Shown piece by piece: positions 52,654 through 64,000 of a stretch of DNA of 64,000 nucleotides (the first letter of the stretch is position 1; each line of letters opens with the position of its first letter). Location of the stretch: the NCBI GenBank assembly GCA_014529385.2, contig CM043962.1, positions 44,634,598-44,698,597 of the forward strand, given 5' to 3'. A program made the translations under genes and the position numbers. Under the pieces are notes generated by a model that worked only from the letters and a program-made list of their open reading frames with translations, was not told the origin of the DNA and did no database searches. The stretch comes from Adiantum capillus-veneris. Its lineage: Eukaryota; Streptophyta; Polypodiopsida; Polypodiales; Pteridaceae.

Positions 52654-55415
52654 ATGGAGATTGCTTCTTTTTCTGATGAAAATGCCAATTTGAACTTGCA
52701 ACCCTCAACCCCTTCATCTTCAACACTTACCCAAAGAAAGAACACACATCATCTTCATGTTGATGTATTGCAAGAGTAAGCATCGTTGCAGAAACGTAGG
52801 AAGGAGTCTTTCTTATCTCAACAAGAGAAAGAACTTAAAAGGACAAAAAAGGAACATCATTTGGATTTGTGAACCGATGGGTCTATTTATCCAAAGGATC
52901 CTACGACAAATGTGCCACCTCCCTTTGCTAATATCACTAACCTCTTACATTTCATAGGCGATGGCAAGGATGGGCTATTGGGATACACCAAACATTTGGA
53001 AATGAGACAATTGAATGAGGAAAGGCAAAGAAAACTCCTGGCGATGGAGAACATGCAGCTGAAGAAACTTAATGAAGCATGCTCTCGGAAGATTTCATAA
53101 AATAAAGAGACAATCCAAAGCCTTGAGAACAAGATCACAAGTTTGCGAGAGAAAGACACCGTGCTTGGTAGTCGGAAAAGAAAACGAGATCTGTGCAACA
53201 TTGAGAACATGAATATTGGTAGTGGTGGCCTGGAAAAATGAATACGACATTTAAGGTAACTCGAAGTTTGTTTTTTCTTTTGTATCTTCAATGTGCTTCA
53301 CTAAGAAACGGATACACTTTCCTATACATGATCATAACGCATGGTGCTTTTTTGGCAGGTCTTTCCTGCATCCAAACTCGAACGGTGTAGGCTTCAATAC
53401 CGGAGTGCATTACAGCCGTCTAGTTCCAAAAGAAGTAGTTGAAGAGATGATAACACAACAAAAAATTTTGTAAGTTGAAAGGGAGGATCCTTACCTCCTT
53501 CATGAACGAAAATCAGCTGGAACCAATGGAAGTGTAAGCAATACTTGATGAGAGTGGCATTTTGCAGATGGGATACAGGGCACTCTTCAAAGCATTAGCG
53601 AAAAAGTCTCAAAATAAAGTACAAAGAGGATCATTACTGCCAAAGCCATCACATATAAAGGCTGCTCGTCAGTACGTAAATGATGAGGTGTTTGAGAAAC
53701 TTGGGTCACCATTCCATTTTGAAGCAATGTTCTTAGGCAAGGATGGCAGAGAGGTACAGTTTAATGAGCACAACAATCTCTTTGTTGATCTTGAAGCATT
53801 GCAAAGTTATGGAGTTCAATTCTTTGACATCAGTCGAGAGGAGTGTGGTGGGGTTCTCAAGTTTGTCTTGAAGCTCGACAAGTGTGAGGTCCTGAAGAAC
53901 AAGAAGCTGGAGAGAGTCACCATTACCCTCATGAACAGAGCTCTGGATCCATCAATAACAAAAGAGGATCCACGATACTTCAGGGTGAAATCCAAAAACA
54001 ACATTCTAACTCTAAGATTATTTCAGGTATACTTAGTTCACTCTATAATATTGATTATTTGGTTTATATTTTTTGTTTTCATTTTTCATTGCAGGTTGAT
54101 AAGGAAGATTTTGAAATCCTTGATTGGTTTTTTAGTCAAACCCAAATTCCTTCTATCATTAGTGAACAAAGAAACGGATTCGTTCTTTCAGTGGAAAGAT
54201 TTGGTGACGACACAGTGGAATGGCACATGGCAGGTGACTTAAAGAATCTTAACATAACACATGGGGCAACTGTGGCAAATTCATGCTTATATTGCATGGA
54301 AGATGCACAATCTCTTGAGAGTGTGCAATGGAATAGAGCTCCCAACGGACATCTTCAAGATAAAACGTTTAGGCCAGTGCTTGATATTCCTCTGAGTAGA
54401 GTTCACGTCTGTACACTTCATGCACTTTGTCAAATAATTGAAAAGGTGGTTCATTTGTACATATGTTTTGCATGGACATTAAAGCCAGAGAGTGAGTCGA
54501 AAAGAGTGATCAAAGTATTAGAGGGAGTGCTCTCAGACATTGGTTTGCATGGAGGCAATGTCAAAATCGAAGAGGATCCTAAGACGTCTCAAAATTGCTA
54601 CAAGGTACCTAAGAAAGCATCCATGGGCAGCGTGAAGGTGGTTCATTTGTACATATGTTTTGCATGGACGTTAAAGCCAGAGAGTGAGTCAAAAAGAGTG
54701 ATCAAAGCATTAGAGGTAGTGCTCTCAGAAATTGGTTTTCATGGATGCAATGTCAAAATCGAAGAGGACCCTAAGATGTCTCAAAATCGTTACAAGGTAC
54801 CTAGGAAAGCATCGGTAGGTGGCGTGAAGGCCAGAAGGTTTCTTGGGTTTATCCTCAAAGATTCAGATAGAGAAGAGAGGAGAAACGTGTTCAACAAATG
54901 GAAACAATTACATAAAGTGGTTAAAGACAATGCTGGTGGTGGGGCAATCTAAGATCACAAGAGAAACGTGTGGAAATCACTAGATAAAATTTTCCACTAC
55001 GTTGAGCAGCATTCTTGGGACCAAAGTAAGCTCACATCATTTCAAGCAGCCTTGCTGGATTGGAAGAAGGCTTACCTTACAGGGTGAGGTGGGTTTCATA
55101 TCACACATTACATGGTGGGTTAGCATGCTACATATATAAACAAAATTTAAAATTGTACTCTACTCAACAATTTGTTTTATTTCAATGCAGCACATACTAC
55201 TCAACCATGGTCCATATTTTGCCAAGACATACGGCTCACTATCAATATGGTCCAGACAAGGCATGGAAAAAACCCACTACATGGAAAGAACAGGTTATTT
55301 TAAGCACACTAGACATGATGGGGGAGGAAAGGATAAGGCCAATAGCCTATTAGAGTCACACCAATGGACTTATAGAAGATTTATTCACAAAGCAAAGCAG
55401 AAGGAGCTTCTTTAA
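52654..55415 (+). pseudogene. Unrecognised transposase-like gene, spliced, with a 64-codon duplication
   Basis: An ATG at 52654 starts a frame that continues to about 53240 with three in-frame stops. It carries PPPFANITNLLHFIGDGKDG and a coiled coil (MRQLNEERQRKLLAMENMQL). After probable introns, 53562-54026 encodes KPSHIKAARQYVNDEVFEKL and following sequence. An intron at 54027-54094 (GTATAC to TTGCAG, phase 0) joins it to VDKEDFEILDWFFSQTQIP, then VEWHMAGDLKNLNI, ANSCLYCMED and VHVCTLHALCQIIEK. Another probable intron ends at about 55189, followed by HILLNHGPYFAKTYGSLSIW and QGMEKTHY. The GDLK, CxxC, CxLHAL and late Glu pattern resembles transposase-derived proteins of no named family that I can assign. 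It cannot be translated intact. Confidence 0.5.
54445..54828 (+). repeat. In-frame 192-bp tandem duplication in the gene
   Basis: VVHLYICFAWTLKPESESKR and the following 44 residues occur twice in a row, starting at about 54445 and 54637, a period of 192 bp or exactly 64 codons. The copies differ at around 20 bases. Confidence 0.95.
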
Positions 55416-56287
55416 GAGTTCAAAAATTACGCGGTCTTTACAACACATCCGCAAAGAGAAGAAAAAAATGGCTTGGGGAAATTCAAATACGGAGGAGTCC
55501 CATTTAAGGTGGTGATAGCAAGTCGGGAGCGATAGAAGATGGACCTGAGCCCTGTCGTTTTTATCCTCTTCAATGCACCTCCTTCTTCCTCACTTTGTAC
55601 CTCTTCGATGTACAAGCTCCGTAGACGAGCTTGTTCCTGTGTTGATGGAAGTATCCACATGGGCATCAGGCGTCTTCTTTCCCTCATAAATAGCCGCTTG
55701 TTGTATGGATTAAGCTCTCCGGGTCTTCAACCCCTGCAGCCAGGGCCTGAGCTGTGTAGGACATGATATAGGTGGCTCTCAGTGCTTGGCACCCATACCC
55801 AATGCCAAAGACACGTAGAGAAAACCGTTTCTCAATCAGAATTAGTCTTTCTACATTTAGTGGGAGGGGGTGCCCACCACACAATCTTGTAATAACTTTC
55901 ATTGCAAACAGTGGAAACTTTGCATTGTCCTAGGAGTATTCCTTGTGGTATATTACGATCTAGAAAACAATATTAAAACATTTATGGGCTGTAAGTGAGA
56001 TGAGTATAATTGCCAAGTACTTGAATTGTTTCTACAAACCTTTTTGTGGTTGAAACGCACGATGTAGTGAGACAACACCGCATCCTTGCCTTGTACTCAA
56101 GTAAAAAGCCCTTGCCGTTGGAGGGGGAATATGGAACACACCCAACACAAAAAATGTTTTCCTCTCTATAGCCCAAGGATTCCATATCACCGTAACCTCT
56201 CTAATGAAACCTTCAAATTGGTCAATTTGTAGTAACAACTCCACTTTAGCATACAGAACAACTGTATCATACCTTGCAAAAAACACC
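55416..56287. other. No gene recognised
   Basis: Short frames only on both strands. The right end carries the first copy of the 56.1/56.8-kb direct repeat. Confidence 0.5.
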
Positions 56288-56957
56288 TTACAGCAGCTTT
56301 GACAGATTCAAATATTGATTGCTTTTGACCCCAGTAGCAACCTCTAACTGCTTCCAACAAGCTTCAAACTGCTCAACGGAGTTGGAGAAATGCTTACTTA
56401 CGTCTTGGCGTACCGCCTTCATCCTTGCACCAGCCTCCTCTGCCGTAATCACCTCTCGAAACCGCTCCAAAAACTGATTTTGCAATCTTTGCCATGATTC
56501 TCGATCACTGCTCTTTAAACCGTCAAACCACACCTTGGCTCTCCCTCGCATTAATAGCGGCACTGTTTTCAACTTTGCCACATCCGTTGACATACGCATC
56601 GACAACATCCAAAACATGAAATCTGCCAACCAATCCTCGGGATCTTCAATGCCCATAAATATGGGGCCAAAAATTGGTTCCACCATCTCTGCCAGCTTCA
56701 AACTCAACCATCAAACACCTCGACCATCAGCCAACCACTTTGTGGCTAAAAAACACCGCTTCAAACCGAAATTGGAGCATCAGACAGCTCCTCGGTGGGG
56801 GGAATAGAGAACACACCCAGCACACAAAAGGTTTTCCTCTCTATAGAACAAGGATTCCACAGCACCCCTAACACCTTCAAATTGGATAATTTGCACTAAC
56901 AACTCCACTTTAGCAAATAGAATAGCTGTCGCATACCTTGCAAAAAACACCTTACAG
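56122..56957. repeat. Direct repeat of ~165 bp flanking a gag fragment
   Basis: 56122-56297 and 56798-56957 share GGGGGAATA, AACACACCCA, TTTTCCTCTCTATAG, CTTCAAATTGG and ACCTTGCAAAAAACACCTTA in the same order, with about 15 per cent difference. They flank the gag-like frame. No PBS or target duplication was found, so this is called a duplication and not an LTR pair. Confidence 0.8.
56288..56707 (-). pseudogene. Retrotransposon gag fragment
   Basis: A 139-codon frame: EPIFGPIFMGIEDPEDWLAD, then KLKTVPLLMRGRAKVWFDGL, then ESWQRLQNQFLERF. This is the plant LTR-retrotransposon gag domain (F.G..DPEDWL ... A..WFDGL ... W..L...F..RF). No protease or RT of the same element was identified nearby. It differs clearly from the gag at 60.3 kb, so it belongs to another family. 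Confidence 0.8.
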
Positions 56958-57755
56958 CACATACGCACCCACACTGCTCAACTCACCCTTTTTGACCTAG
57001 AAGACACCCAGATTCTGTCCTCTTGGTAACACCATTCAAGATGCAAGCAAACCCTTTGCAAGCACTAGCAAGTACACAAAGAACGAGAGAAAAGGAGAGG
57101 GATGGGGAGAAGAAACACAAGAAATAGGGGCAAAGGTTTGATAGTACTGCATAGGGAGATAGTACAATCAAATATGCAGCTCCAATGGCAAGATTGCAAT
57201 ACATAGGCTTGCAAACCTCCAATAACTCTCTCTGGAAACCCCAAAAAATGAACGTGTACCTCCTTTTATAGGGGTGTGTTTAGGAGACCTAAAAAAGAAA
57301 TAAGGGGTGAGCTTCCCATCTCGTGCACTTCACTTGCAAATTCATTTGGAATTCCCTTTGCATTGCTTGCACTTGTCATAGCTCATTTTGGCAACCTCTG
57401 CATGGTGTCCACATCTTGACTCTTTGTCCGCTCAATTGGGCCACACCTGCACTTGCACTGGCATTTTAAACACCTCTCGGATAGGTTCCCTCTCTCTTCC
57501 CTTGATTTTTTGTGGCGGGTAGGATAGGCCCCTTGGCCATGCCCCTTGAAGTTTTCAAACTCTCTCTCTCTTGCTGTTTCCCGACTCCCTTGTTGTGGAA
57601 TCCCACCTTTGACTTGCACCATGAAGCCTTCAAACCCTCACTCTATCTCTCTGTCCTCGACCGTGGGACAAGCCCCTTGACTAGCCTTGGATTGCCTCTC
57701 CAACTCTCTCTTGATGTCCGGGACCCCTCCCCTCTAGAGAAATAGCGTCCTCGCT

Positions 57756-57797
<42 letters not shown>

Positions 57798-58965
57798 CTC
57801 TTGCACTTTGCCTCATTAGGCGCGGGCACAAGACCTTAAGGGCTTCCATGTCACTGTCTACTTCACGCCAAGTGCCGCCCAGGGCCATTGGCAGACGCCA
57901 AACGCGCCACCGGAGCAACGCCCCCGCCCGGATTTCATAGCCAACGAGCTCCTCAAGCTCCCACAGTCCACATTCCCGAAATGGGCACCCCCTTCAGCTC
58001 TTACATCATTCTCGGCCAGCTGCCCTTTGTGAATATGGGTTTAAGCCCCGCCACATGGCAATCCCTTGGGGGTCACCCTCCAAACTCTTCTTTTTAACAA
58101 CAAATCCATTTGATGTAAAAAAACCCCTTCAACTTCAACATCCTGCCATTTGTGGCTCGGAACCCTGGTTCCAATCTACAAAGCTTCGTCATAACTTCAT
58201 ATGATCGGTCTCAAACTCCTCTAGCCTTACCGCACTTCACAGTTCCGCAAGCCATTGAACTGAGTCCGCAAAAAATGCCCATCTTCATCTGCAACCAATC
58301 CCGAACAAGTGCACCCAATCTTTCGACTTCCATATCTTTCCGCTCCTGGCTCCCTTTGACATGCAGTCAACTCCTGCTAGCTCCGTATGATACATACCCT
58401 GCTCTAGAACCTTGTTGAGGCTCAAAAGACGTCAGATGGAACACCTCCCCATGTGGTTATGTGGGCACCAACCTAGCCCCCGACAAACCTTCAACCAGCC
58501 ATAAAATGCAAACCGTGGCTCCAATCTGCAATCTAAAAAGACAGGTAGGCTCCATAACTTGAGCAATACACATCTATACCCTGACTTCCACTTGACCACC
58601 TCTCCCAATCTGCCCTGTCCGGCAAGAATCTGCAACACACCAAACCTTCAACCTTCCATAACTTGGGCTCCGTAGCTCTTTTTGATGAGTCGTGTGGACC
58701 TGCTCCTTAAGCACTTCAAGCTCTACATTCTTGGACCCAAAGACTTCATCTCATATCTCCTTCACCTGCTCTTCAAATTAACCCCTTATGGAGCCCTTCT
58801 TGGCCTATAAGTAGCATCAAGCATACATTTCTGTTGCTACCTATCAGCCCATGATCTTCCTAGTTTCTCGAGCCTTTTGCCATGCTTCTGCTAGCCTGCA
58901 CATATCTGCCCATGCCACCTTCTATGATCGGCCCAATTCCGTTTTTTTCTTTTCTCTTTTGGCTT
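56708..58965. other. Probable decayed LTR-retrotransposon sequence; no gene called
   Basis: No recognisable protein. On the minus strand near 57730 a purine-rich GAGGGGAGGGG follows SEDAISLEG-like codons, which resembles the 3' end of a gypsy pol plus polypurine tract, but this is weak. Contains the 39-base G tract. Confidence 0.4.
57759..57797. repeat. 39-base G homopolymer
   Basis: An uninterrupted run of 39 G directly after AATAGCGTCCTCGCTATT, a 7-bp stem hairpin. The true length may differ because homopolymers are error-prone in assembly. Confidence 0.85.
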
Positions 58966-61858
58966 TCATCTTGTTTCATTTTGCCTTCCAGGATTTCCTA
59001 GGGGTTCGAACAGACAAGTATCTATCTCTGTTTGACTGGCCGGGACATTCTTTGCTACCTCATTTGCTTGAGCTCTAGTGACCGCTTTTATTGGAATGTT
59101 CTGTTCTGTTTCTGATCCACTTGAGCTTGGTACAATCCCTATTTTATTCATGGTTGCTTTTCCTTTGTTTTCGGGGTTTTTGGGTAGTGTGGAATAAGAT
59201 GGTTGGTCGTGCATCCGTCACAGAATCCAAAAAATTACACCCGCTCTCCTTTGTTTGGACACACTCTAACCCAGTGATCACCGCCACATTCATAGCATGG
59301 TCCTACAGTGGTGGAGAAGCTTGTGGAGCTCCCATCGGTTGTCCTATTCTAGGAGGGTAGCCTCTAGGTTTGTAGCCTTGATTTTCCATAAACATGAGCA
59401 TATTCTCATCTCACCAAGTAATGATTTTTTGGTTGGTTGTGCTATGTATGAGATCTCGGGCATTTCTTACGAAATTATCCATGGATTATATACCTCTGGA
59501 GCATATGCATTCCTATCAATTTCCCTTTCGTAAGTATTATCTGAATCTTCTCAGTATGAGACTACCTGGGTCATACTTTGATCAGAGGTGGTTCAATGGG
59601 TTGCGAGATCCTTACCATAGCCCTATTTTCTTGGGGTTAATGAGGTTGATGTCCCAACACCGGTTGAGCTTTTTCCTAACCCAAGATTGCGTTATTTGGG
59701 CCCCCTTGGTACCTTGGAGGGGGCGGAAGTGGTTGTCCGCCATGTGATCCGTATTGTCTCTCTCTAACATAGTTCCGATTTTAGAAACATTCGTGAGTTT
59801 CGTGGTTTGTCCATTTTTGTTCCGTAGCACACCACTTCAATATTCGTAATGCATTTGCTCCTAGCCTTGGTTGAAGGTTGCACCACTGGGTTGGATGGTC
59901 ACCTCCACAAGTATCACATTTTGGGTGGGCGGTTGTCGTGTGTTTGGGTTCGTCCTGTTTCTTTGGTTCATCCTCCTGATCACTTCCTCGATCATTCGAT
60001 CATTCGATCATTCTCCTGTTTCCTTGGTTCATCCTCCTGATCACTTCCTCGATCATTCGATCAATGTCCGGCACATCAGTGTTTTGCCCTCCCAATTTTG
60101 TCGTGGACTCACTCGTGGTTGAAGAGGTGCTACTAGTCCCCTCATCTGTGTCTTCAATCACCTCCCCATATGCCTTGCATTTATCTACAAGATACAACAC
60201 TTCTTTCGTGACTTGCTCAAAGGTTACACAGGATTTCAGGTGAAAGTCCTTTTTGAGCGTGTCATTTTGCAGTCCCTCTATGAAGAGGACTGATAGTCTT
60301 TCATCCTAAGGTAGTTCTTGAGAAGGGCATCTTTCTATGTACTGCTTGAAACAAAGCGATGCTTCCTTCACTTTTTCCTTTTCCTTTTGCCTGAATGCAT
60401 AGATCTGGGAGTTAGTGTTATGCTTGATCCCTCTTTTTGAGAACTCCTCAGCGAATTCTCGAAGAAGTTGCTCAATACTTGGGAATTCTAAGTTGTTTAA
60501 TGGTTGAAACCAAGTCAGGGAAATGCCTTCCAATGTCAATCCAAATCCTTCATATTGAGTGTGAAAATCAGTTACCTGTTTCGCTCTCAATACTTGTTTG
60601 AAGATTGAAACATGGGCATACGGATCGCCAGATCCATTATACTTTTTGGGTAAGCATTTTTCCACCTAAGATGGTCACATACGCCTGGCCTCTGCAACCA
60701 TTCTAACAACTCTTGGTCCCCCTGGGTGGCTTCTCTTGGTTCGTAATATCCTCTTGGTACTAACAGTGGTATCCTATCCACTCTTCGTTCATCATGTCGA
60801 TCTCATGTGATAGTAGGAGGGATTCCAGTGGTGTAAGTGAATTTAGGAACAGAGTTGCCCCTATGTGTGTTCATGGAAGCCCTAGTCGTCGTCGACCCTA
60901 AAAAATTTGTTCTTGGAACTCGTTCATGTCCATAAGAATCCTCCACTTTGGTTCTCAAGGGACTCTCAAGTTCAGTCTCAGGTCTAATGTGAGTAGTCGT
61001 GGTTTTTTTAGCTTCCGGATTTACATAGTATTGGTGGAGTGGTCCTCCAAAATATGTATATCTCTCTAACTCCTTCTGATCCATTGGGGAGTACTTTCGT
61101 CCATAGTTTTCCATGATGACCACCTAAATACTTCTACCCTCCGTGTACGTGTAAACATACAAGTTTTCGGTCTGTTAATTCTTGGATGCGGGGCTCGTCA
61201 CTTCTGTAATAGAGTGTTTGGTCTCCATTATTGAACTTATAAAGCCCCACATATGTGTTGTCCGTCTTAAGGCGCTCTGTCTCATTGGTGTGTCTGAGTA
61301 CCGCGTTTTGTTTCTCCATTTTGGGTGGTGCATCGGCCGGTTCATTATCTACTTTGTCCTTGGTGCTGGTCATTCTCCATTTATCCACAATATAAGGGTT
61401 ATGAACCACTAGGTACATCATTCCCTCTGGTCAAAATATATATCCCCGTCATAATCAACATCTACAAGGTCTCTGAACTTGCTAGGATTATTTTCCAACT
61501 TAACACAGTAACGGTCCATTCCATCCTTATAGATTTTGGCTTTATGCACATTTTCAAATTGAAACTTCAAATACAACAACTTCACATCAAATGTAGGCTG
61601 AGAAGGACCTGCACCCATCAAAGTTGTTCCCTTAGGGTTTGACTTTTTAGAATCTTCAGTCATGAGGCCGTATGATCTCTCAAACAAAGTGTCAGAGAAA
61701 CTCCCCTCTAAAATGGGTTCCAAAGGCAGCAGTGGTCTCTGATTCACACTTTCTTCCGTTGAGTGATTACTCCCTTGATCAAAGATGTTGTGGTTCCTAT
61801 TCTGGTACAATCTTCCTGATCGCAGATTCATGAAGAATTGGTAACAAGAAAAATCCAA
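58966..61858 (-). pseudogene. Ty3/gypsy gag (Tat/Athila-like), broken
   Basis: The reading starts near 61858 with MDFSCYQFFMNLRSGRLYQN; the NLRSGR motif is common at the start of such gags. It continues through broken frames at 61421-61134 and 61123-60803. The gag domain proper is at 60665-60306 (KKYNGSGDPYAHVSIFKQVL, LEGISLTWFQPL, LLREFAEEFSKRGI). A Ser/Thr-rich linker follows, with a repeated DRMIEEVIRRMNQ, then a zinc knuckle at 59297-59259 (CYECGGDHWVRVC, the CX2CX3HX4C form). The stretch at 59214-58966 ends with PIKAVTRAQA, usual before the protease. No protease, RT or integrase was recognised beyond 58966, so the element is cut off there or too decayed. Many stops and frameshifts. Confidence 0.78.
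59957..60065. repeat. 61-bp tandem duplication in the gag linker
   Basis: TTGGTTCATCCTCCTGATCA through CTTCCTCGATCATTCGATC occurs at 59963 and 60024. On the minus strand it encodes a repeated MIEEVIRRMNQ. The period is not a multiple of three, so the second copy reads in another frame. Confidence 0.88.
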
Positions 61859-63786
61859 ACCGAGTTACCTCATTAAATAGTTTGAATCTCCCATTTTCTC
61901 TTGCTTGCTGGGTAGTATCTTCTAGTACCTACAACCTGTCAAAAATGTGCTTGATAGATGTAAGCTTACAGCTGTTCTTGTTAGTTCTTGCTTTTGTTCG
62001 ACAAAACTTAGCACACACTTCCCTACACAACCTCAACAATTTTGATCCAATTTCAATTTTGAAAGAAGCACCTGGTTGATATGGCCTAGCTCCTTGTGTG
62101 GTACGTTTCTGTCTTTGTTCTGGCTCAGAGGTACATGGATCGCGATCCATGTTGGAAAGCCATTTGAAATTTTTTTGATACCATCAGTTTTAGCATGATT
62201 AAGGGATCTTATGGTATCAAAAGTTTTAAAAATGAATCTTTGGATTGGAGGCTAAGTTGAGTTTGTCACTTTGCCTGAGCTTCTCTCAGTTCTGAGTTTC
62301 AACTCTGGAAGGACCACTAGACTCTCTGTGATACCCTCTAGCTATGGTACTAGTTTGGTGTCAATTTGTGTCAAGGGAACATGGATCGCGATCCATGTTC
62401 CTTTGTGTCAAAATACACTGAATTTTGTCCCACAGCTAGTCCTTGGCCTAGTGATGTTGATATATGGTTTTGAATGCTTTAAAGCTTTTTAGGACAGACA
62501 AAAGTCAGTTTTAGGGTTTATGTCAATGGTTTCCCCCCTTGACCTGATTTTTGCCACCGTTTGTCCTCTTTTTGAAATTTTCTGATAAGGGTCCTTTAGA
62601 AGAAAGTGCTCCAATTGTCATCAATTCCCTGCTCATCTTTTATCAGCTCAAACTTCCAAAAAGGTACATGGATCGTGATCCATGTTTGGTAAGATTTTGG
62701 ACTGACACTTTGTGAGCTGATCACACAAGGTATGATGATGCTATTCCCCAAGTCTTTTTGGATTTGGTCAGTTTTTTCCAAGTAAGAAGCAGAGTTTTGT
62801 GTCTATTTTGTGGTTTTTTGCAAACCACTTCTTTTCTGGTATTTTGACCAGCTTTTTTCACTTTTTGTCTATGGCTCCTTTTGGAAAAGTTGTTCAACTA
62901 GTAATCATGAGTACACTGGTCAAATCTTGATGTCAGATGTCTACCTGGAACATGGACCACGATCCATGCTGGAAAGCACCTGGGCATGAAATTTGGTTCT
63001 GTGGAATCCTTCCTTCTAGTTGGTCCCAATTCTCATCTCTTTTTGGATTTGGGCAATTAAAAGTTCAGTTTTTCCTTGTTTTCTCTTTTTTCCAAGGTTT
63101 GGTCTGCTCACTCCAATTTTTTGATTTTATGATCTTCTAGCCCTCTTTTTCTCACCAAACTCAAGGTTTTGATGCCTGAGAGCCTGTTCTAAGCAAAGGA
63201 AATAATTTTAGCACATTTTGCCAAAAAGGTACATGGATCGTGATCCATGTTTGGAAATATTTTTGAAAGGTTTTTGCACAGTCTTTTTCAACAAGTGTTT
63301 TTATCCCCTTCTTGAAAGTTTTACTGGGTTTGGTCCAGTTTGAAGCTCTGACCATCACTTCTTTGATTTTTCTGAGTTATGGTCTTCAACACAAAAATAA
63401 GGTTTTTGACAGTTTTTCCCTCGATCCTTTTGGCCACAAATGATGGTGCAATTTGTTACCTAACCTACTTCTACAACTGAAATGAATATGCAAATATAAT
63501 TGAACTTAACAGTACAGAAATAACAACAATGTGTGTGGTGGAACACCCCTTTCCAAGCATGTGAAAAATCAAAGAACGAAATACTATCTTGTACTTCACT
63601 CACAGCTTTCTTTGCTCTTAAGGAATAGCACTGGCTAGTCTCGGACTCCAATCTCTATCAAGCACTAAACCTATGTCTAGCTGCTTCATTGTCTACGGGT
63701 AAGCGGAACGGGTATCAAAAGCTTAAAGGGAGATTTTTTTGTTTTTTGTACACTGAGTCACTCATCACCTAAGGACCGGTTTCCCT
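61859..63786 (-). other. Leader (5' untranslated) region of the gypsy element with a palindrome array
   Basis: This lies between the PBS and the first gag codons on the minus strand. No credible ORF. It contains five copies of a 20-bp palindrome within degenerate repeats of about 280 bp. Long leaders with tandem repeats are known from Tat/Ogre-type elements; the assignment as leader is inferred from PBS and gag positions. Confidence 0.6.
62133..63250. repeat. Five spaced 20-bp palindromes ACATGGATCGCGATCCATGT
   Basis: Copies at 62133-62152, 62379-62398, 62666-62685, 62950-62969 and 63231-63250. The starts are 246, 287, 284 and 281 bp apart. The first two are perfect; in the second the symmetry extends to 26 bp (62376-62401). 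The others differ mainly at central CpG positions (CGTG, CACG), as expected from decay of methylated CpG. Flanks share GGTA before and TTGGAAA after several copies. Confidence 0.93.
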
Positions 63787-63799
63787 GACAACGGTGCCA
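63787..63799 (-). promoter_or_regulatory. Primer-binding site, tRNA-Asp type
   Basis: The minus strand reads TGGCACCGTTGTC, close to TGGCGCCGTTGCC, the PBS of Athila/Tat-lineage gypsy elements. Both differences are transitions. It is one base inside the LTR edge at 63801. Confidence 0.7.
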
Positions 63800-63800
63800 A

Positions 63801-64000
63801 TGTTAGCAGGTCACCGCGACAGACGTCTGCATCATAGCTCTTTTGTACTAACGTAATGTCAATATGCAATGAAGCGACACGGGGTGGGGCACGAAGACTT
63901 AATGAGAGTGTCAATCTCACCAAAGTGAACTCAAGGACTACTCATTCTTACGACAAAAGCAAATCAACCACTTCCTACTCAGGCAATCAGTATGCGTCCA
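63801..64000 (-). mobile_element. 5' LTR of the gypsy element, runs off the window
   Basis: Starts TGTTAGCAGG directly outside the PBS. Only about 200 bp are visible, so the length and outer end are unknown. Confidence 0.55.

Noticed and set aside
56122-56957. Pair of LTRs around the gag fragment
   Set aside because: No PBS or polypurine tract beside the copies, no target duplication, and the left copy overlaps the end of the gag frame.
62133-63250. CRISPR-like array (short repeat with regular spacing)
   Set aside because: Spacers of about 260 bp, degenerate related flanks and a plant LTR-element setting exclude it.

Overview
This is a nuclear, repeat-dominated window from a land plant. The support is the set of TE families (Ty1/copia, Ty3/gypsy chromovirus, hAT, MULE with a SWIM finger), a PLS-type PPR pseudogene, consensus GT-AG introns, and very long GA/CT, CA and TA microsatellites. 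The style fits a large fern-like or other seed-free plant genome, but the species cannot be fixed from the sequence. Almost every coding region is broken. The one intact long reading frame is a young copia polyprotein. There are no bacterial-type operons and I found no rRNA or tRNA genes.

Layout. 0-0.2 kb: end of a histone H3 exon resembling the centromeric type. 1.1-6.1 kb: a decayed hAT transposase (+) converging on a decayed coiled-coil/RING gene and a kinase-like gene (-), followed by short tandem arrays to 7.6 kb. 8.2-10.5 kb: an FCP1/NIF-type phosphatase pseudogene converging on an unknown minus-strand gene. 11-17.6 kb: a minus-strand gypsy chromovirus with its 5' LTR, PBS, gag, protease, RT/RNase H, integrase and chromodomain, all decayed. 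17.6-23.9 kb: no genes, some duplications and a strong hairpin. 23.9-25.7 kb: an orphan ORF and a tandem duplication. 25.8-30.1 kb: a non-coding LTR element with a 5-bp target duplication.

31.0-45.2 kb is the most interesting part: one large Mutator-like element (MULE). It is bounded by about 136-bp terminal inverted repeats and carries two convergent genes: a spliced MULE transposase (+) and a six-exon Ulp1-type SUMO-protease gene (-). A 2.2-kb AC-rich minisatellite with a 149-bp period separates them. A full-length copia element with identical 804-bp LTRs and target duplication AATGA sits inside the transposase coding sequence; without it the transposase frame reads straight through the target site.

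45.2-52.6 kb holds microsatellites and a degenerate PPR gene. 52.6-55.4 kb carries a spliced, unrecognised transposase-like gene with an in-frame 64-codon duplication. 56-64 kb is gypsy material on the minus strand. It ends in an element with a tRNA-Asp-type PBS whose leader contains five copies of a 20-bp palindrome spaced about 280 bp apart.

Nothing here forms a host pathway. The functional logic is that of nested transposable elements and their cargo.
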